A DNA stretch of 5,307 nt, from assembly GCA_022574265.1 (NCBI GenBank), contig JACZSI010000125.1:1-5307 (forward strand). The letters are read 5' to 3'. Shown here in pieces: positions 5,296 to 5,307 of the stretch; the stretch's first letter is position 1; each line of letters opens with the position of its first letter. The position numbers and the translations under genes are program-made. This DNA is from Chloroflexota bacterium. Lineage in GTDB: Bacteria; Chloroflexota; Dehalococcoidia; Lucifugimonadales; Australimonadaceae. Below the pieces are notes generated by a model. It worked only from the letters and a program-made list of their open reading frames with translations. It did no database searches and was not told where the DNA came from.

Positions 5296-5302
5296 TGATA
5301 CG
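5296..5302 (+). promoter_or_regulatory. Weak -10-like sequence at right edge
   Basis: GTGTGATACGCT at the right edge has a TG step followed by a TGATACG hexamer region resembling a poor extended -10. It may belong to a gene starting just outside the window. No -35 is seen, and the match is weak. Confidence 0.15.
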
Positions 5303-5307
5303 CTCCC

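Larger units (their letters stand above)
4969..5307. other. Gene-free, hairpin-rich intergenic stretch
   Basis: The 339 bases after the MFS stop hold no credible gene on either strand. Short frames here read through repeats and show repeat-type false peptides (LSLPKG, CPELAEG). The stretch contains several strong hairpins, one dispersed palindromic repeat core (5167-5190), an inverted repeat pair with flanking direct repeats (5023-5263), and strong strand bias with C-runs near 5095-5108 and G-runs near 5255-5270. It may separate transcription units, but no hairpin is followed by a T-run. Confidence 0.75.

Overview
This is a GC-rich (by eye about 70%) bacterial chromosome fragment with six protein-coding genes, one of them cut by the left edge. 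No RNA gene or CRISPR array is visible, and no complete mobile element. Gene spacing is tight and several starts have Shine-Dalgarno-like sequences. The intergenic regions hold small palindromic dispersed repeats of a kind common in uncultured, GC-rich soil, sediment or groundwater bacteria. Lineage cannot be fixed from the sequence. An uncultured group such as Rokubacteria/Methylomirabilota, Chloroflexota or a deltaproteobacterial relative would fit, but this is a low-confidence guess.

Layout, left to right. (1) 1-765 (+): C-terminal part of an endonuclease Q-like PHP-family repair nuclease with its four-cysteine zinc site. (2) 791-1495 (+): a short ArsM-like arsenite methyltransferase keeping the three family cysteines, 25 nt after gene 1 and probably in the same transcript. 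(3) 1496-1696: a convergent intergenic region with an inverted pair of related palindromic repeats and a GC-rich hairpin over the next stop codon. (4) 1697-2224 (-): a VOC (glyoxalase/extradiol dioxygenase fold) protein, with a plausible sigma70-type promoter at 2260-2289. (5) 2225-2446: a divergent intergenic region. (6) 2447-2695 (+): an acidic 82-residue protein of unknown family. (7) 2706-3635 (+): a COMT-like O-methyltransferase, 10 nt after gene 6. (8) 3673-4968 (+): a 12-helix MFS transporter of the oxalate/formate or monocarboxylate type. (9) 4969-5307: a gene-free, hairpin-rich stretch holding another copy of the palindromic repeat inside a possible 223-bp MITE-like unit.

How the genes may work together. 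Genes 1 and 2 look like a two-gene run without an obvious shared pathway (repair of deaminated DNA and arsenic methylation). No arsR, arsB or arsC is present here, so this is not a standard ars operon. The small protein, O-methyltransferase and MFS transporter lie on one strand and could form a small unit that methylates and moves an organic compound, but the substrate cannot be read from the sequence. The most interesting items are the possible non-autonomous element at the right end, the nested repeat families, and the unrecognised small protein apparently coupled to a methyltransferase. I did not find convincing evidence of a wholly new multi-gene system.
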